NCBI GenBank assembly: GCA_934772445.1
Contig: CAKVMJ010000026.1
Span: 1-17,349, forward strand
From: an uncultured Clostridia bacterium
GTDB lineage: Bacteria > Bacillota > Clostridia > Christensenellales > UBA1242
DNA: 17,349 nt
Direction of reading: 5' to 3'
Translations under genes and position numbers: made by a program
Part shown: positions 15,618 to 17,349 of the stretch, piece after piece
Numbering within the stretch: position 1 is the stretch's first letter
Layout: each line of letters opens with the position of its first letter
The notes under the pieces: generated by a model
The model's database searches: none
What the model was told of the DNA's origin: nothing
The model's input: only the letters and a program-made list of their open reading frames with translations

Positions 15618-16766
15618 ATGGCACAGGATTATTATAAAACTTTAGGAGTGGAAAAAACTGCAAGCGATGATGAGATTAAAAGTGCTTATCGTAGGCTTGC
15701 AAAGAAATACCACCCAGATCTTAATAAAGAACCAGATGCTGCTGAAAAGTTTAAAGAGATAAACGAAGCATACGAGGTTTTGTCGGATAAAACTAAAAGA
15801 AGCAACTACGACCAATTTGGTTCAGCTAGCGGAAATCCAAACGATTTCTTTGGCGGAGCAAATGGTGGAGCAGGTGGCGGATTTAGCGGTAATTTCGGCG
15901 GATTTAGTTTTGATGGTTTTGATGACTTGTTTTCTAGTATGTTTGGCGGTGCTTTTGGTAGCGGAAAGGCTAGAACTCAAGGTGCAATTCAAGGCGAAGA
16001 TATTCAAGTTCAAATAAATTTATCATTTAAAGATGCTGTGCTTGGCTGTAAGAAAACCATAACTATTCCAAAAGTTGAAACTTGCTCACATTGTAATGGT
16101 ACTGGTGCTAAAAACGGAACAGAGTATTCCGAATGTAGAGAATGTGGCGGTACAGGCGTGGTTAGATATACCGAAAACTCGATGTTTGGAAGAGTTGTTC
16201 GAACAGGAGCTTGTAAGAGCTGTAATGGTACTGGTAAAGTTATTAAAGAAAAATGTGCTTATTGCGGTGGAGCAGGTTCTAGTAAGATTAATAAAGATGT
16301 TTCGTTTAATATCCCAGCAGGTATAGACAATCATCAAGTTATCACAATTCGTGGTGGTGGTAATGCGGGATTAAGAGGCGGAGCAAATGGTGATTTGCAT
16401 ATAATCGTTAATATTGCTAGCCATAAATTATTAGTTAGGGAAGGTTACGATTTAAAACTTAAAGTTTATGTACCTTTCACAACCTTGCTTGTTGGCGGTT
16501 CAATCGAAATTCCAACCGTTGATGGCAAAACAACAATTAAAATTCCTGAACTTACTCAAAACAATACCATTTTCAAATTGAAAGGAAAAGGTGTTAAGAT
16601 GTTGAATAGAAGTAGTTATGGAGATTTGCTTGTAACTGTTATTGGAGAAATGCCAAAGTCTTTGAATAAACAAGAAAAACAAGCATTAGCGGAATTAGAT
16701 GAAAAATTTGATGAAACAGATTTCGCTAGATACAAACAATATAAAAAAGATGTTAATAATTTATAA
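15618..16766 (+). CDS. dnaJ: Chaperone DnaJ (Hsp40)
   Basis: Co-chaperone that delivers substrate to DnaK and stimulates its ATPase. 382 residues. Seen in order: the J domain (1-70) with HPD at 32-34, a Gly/Phe-rich linker (about 71-118, with many GG, GF and FGG steps), four zinc-binding CxxCxGxG repeats (Cys156/159, 173/176, 199/202, 213/216), and the C-terminal substrate-binding and dimerisation domains. All four repeats are intact, so this is a full type I DnaJ. Start choice: a TTG at 15612 abuts the AAGG site, while the ATG at 15618 is six bases away and gives the family-typical MAQDYYKTLGV. It is the last gene of the operon and is followed by a strong terminator. The prmA-rsmE pair found downstream in many Firmicutes is absent. 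Confidence 0.98.
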   Translation: MAQDYYKTLGVEKTASDDEIKSAYRRLAKKYHPDLNKEPDAAEKFKEINEAYEVLSDKTKRSNYDQFGSASGNPNDFFGGANGGAGGGFSGNFGGFSFDGFDDLFSSMFGGAFGSGKARTQGAIQGEDIQVQINLSFKDAVLGCKKTITIPKVETCSHCNGTGAKNGTEYSECRECGGTGVVRYTENSMFGRVVRTGACKSCNGTGKVIKEKCAYCGGAGSSKINKDVSFNIPAGIDNHQVITIRGGGNAGLRGGANGDLHIIVNIASHKLLVREGYDLKLKVYVPFTTLLVGGSIEIPTVDGKTTIKIPELTQNNTIFKLKGKGVKMLNRSSYGDLLVTVIGEMPKSLNKQEKQALAELDEKFDETDFARYKQYKKDVNNL

Positions 16767-16778
16767 CACACCGAGAAA

Positions 16779-16817
16779 AATGCAACTTAAAAACATAGTT
16801 TTTAGGTTGTATTTTTT
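16779..16817 (+). terminator. Intrinsic terminator of the heat-shock operon
   Basis: CAACTTAAAAAC (16783-16794) pairs with GTTTTTAGGTTG (16798-16809) with one G-U wobble and loop ATA. It can be extended outward by a few weaker pairs and is followed by ATTTTTT to 16817. Confidence 0.92.
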
Positions 16818-17099
16818 ATTGAATGTTTAATTAAAATTCTTATAGGTTAAAATAATTTAATTTTTAACTTATAAATATTGATAAAAGATATAATTGTTAA
16901 TTTTTTAAAATTTTCTAGTAATTAATACCTAAAATTAATTCAAAATCTTAAATTAAAAAATTTAATTAAATATTTTCTTTTTTTTAAGTTCTAATCTTAA
17001 AATTTCAGGTTAAAATTTTTTATTTTTATATAAAATTGATAAAACTTTAAAAATATTTGAAAAAATTTTAGAAAACTTTTAAAATAAGCGGTATTTTGC
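16818..17099. other. Gene-free, extremely A+T-rich intergenic region with a degenerate direct repeat
   Basis: No open reading frame of note, RNA gene or convincing promoter. G+C is very low, about a tenth by eye. Two segments share a layout: AGGTTAAAAT then, about 23 bases later, ATTGATAAAA at 16844-16886, and the same two 10-mers in the same order about 18 bases apart at 17007-17044. The sequence between is similar with small gaps, suggesting a decayed duplication or a repeated protein-binding site. Confidence 0.5.
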
Positions 17100-17129
17100 T
17101 TGACTAAAAAAAAAAAAAAGTAATATAAT
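17100..17129 (+). promoter_or_regulatory. Promoter with a 14-A homopolymer in its spacer
   Basis: TTGACT (-35, 17100-17105) and perfect TATAAT (-10, 17124-17129) are separated by 18 bases, 14 of which (17106-17119) are an unbroken A run. Transcription would start near 17136, about 56 bases before the ATG at 17192. The run is the longest homopolymer I noticed in the window, and its length directly sets the -35/-10 spacing. Confidence 0.85.
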
Positions 17130-17191
17130 CTATGTAGAATAAAATTTATTTAAAAATTGTGGATAAAATAAATTAAAAGGAAGATAGGAGA

Positions 17192-17349
17192 ATGAAAAAA
17201 TCAACAAAGGTTATTGCAACAGTAATAGCAGTAACGCTTGTAATTACGGCAATGTTAGTTGCAATTTATGCAGCAACTGCTGGAAATGCAAATATTAGTG
17301 CAAATGTATCTTGGACAGCTCAAGCAGGAGTAAACCTAGAGTTTTGGGC
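17192..17349 (+). CDS. Exported or membrane-anchored protein, N-terminal part only (cut by window end)
   Basis: Only 52 codons and part of the next are present, and the frame is open to the window edge. The translation starts MKKSTK, continues into a hydrophobic segment of about 22 residues (VIATVIAVTLVITAMLVAIYAA), then TAGNANISANVSW. This is a signal peptide or N-terminal anchor with positive n-region and Ala-rich exit; cleavage could fall after an AxA-like site around residues 28-34. The mature start alternates small, polar and beta-branched residues (NANISANVSWTAQAGVNLEF), suggesting a beta-rich extracellular domain. Two ribosome-site candidates precede it, AAAAGGAAG with eight bases spacing and AGGAG with one. 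It has its own promoter with an A14 spacer. The family cannot be named from this fragment; a surface or matrix-type secreted protein is inference. Confidence 0.75.
   Translation, partial: MKKSTKVIATVIAVTLVITAMLVAIYAATAGNANISANVSWTAQAGVNLEFW

Noticed and set aside
15817..16337. Alternative frames inside dnaJ on both strands
   Set aside because: They arise from the Gly-rich and Cys-rich codon repeats of dnaJ and show no independent start signals.
20..16766. TGA read as tryptophan (Mycoplasma-type code)
   Set aside because: All large genes are complete without in-frame TGA, and Trp positions in conserved motifs use TGG.
16877..16898. TTGATA next to TATAAT-like sequence as an upstream promoter in the intergenic region
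   Set aside because: The boxes are only a few bases apart, far too close for sigma-A.
16934..16985. A+T-only hairpin followed by a T run as a second terminator
   Set aside because: The stem contains only A-T pairs in very A+T-rich DNA, and a strong terminator already lies just after dnaJ.
1..17349. CRISPR array, tRNA, rRNA, insertion sequence or toxin-antitoxin pair
   Set aside because: I saw no regularly spaced repeats, cloverleaf sequence, transposase frame with terminal repeats, or small paired genes in any intergenic gap.

Overview
The window is chromosomal DNA from a low-G+C Gram-positive-type bacterium (Firmicutes/Bacillota), probably an anaerobe of the Clostridia or a related uncultured lineage. 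The reasons are the strongly A+T-rich composition, the ubiquitous AGGAGG-type ribosome binding sites, consensus sigma-A promoters, HrcA/CIRCE heat-shock control, and two gene clusters typical of Firmicutes: dnaG-rpoD-trmK and lepA-hemW-hrcA-grpE-dnaK-dnaJ. The lineage below phylum is inference. The genetic code appears standard: there are no in-frame TGA codons and TGG is used for Trp. Of the 13 complete genes, 12 end in TAA and one in TAG.

Left part (1-7008, + strand): a pyruvate phosphate dikinase gene (ppdK) closed by its own terminator, then dnaG (TTG start), rpoD (housekeeping sigma factor), trmK (tRNA m1A22 methyltransferase) and a coiled-coil/C4 zinc-ribbon gene. The last four are packed or overlapping and end at a bidirectional terminator. 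Middle (7012-7935, - strand): one convergent gene for a protein with a recognisable glycerophosphodiester phosphodiesterase fold that has lost nearly all catalytic residues. A 255-bp divergent intergenic region with inverted repeats separates it from lepA.

Right part (8191-16817, + strand): lepA and hemW; then a 200-residue protein I do not recognise, with its own near-consensus promoter and terminator; then the heat-shock operon hrcA-grpE-dnaK-dnaJ, driven by a perfect TTGACA-17-TATAAT promoter that overlaps a CIRCE operator and ended by a strong terminator. The GrpE has an unusual His/Cys-rich N-terminus. Together, HrcA represses the operon through CIRCE, while DnaK, DnaJ and GrpE form the chaperone cycle.

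Far right (16818-17349): a very A+T-rich intergenic stretch with a degenerate direct repeat, then a promoter whose -35/-10 spacer is largely a run of 14 A residues, followed by the start of an exported-protein gene cut by the window edge. The A14 spacer makes this gene a candidate for phase-variable transcription and is the most interesting signal in the window. Most of the remaining sequence is conserved housekeeping DNA.
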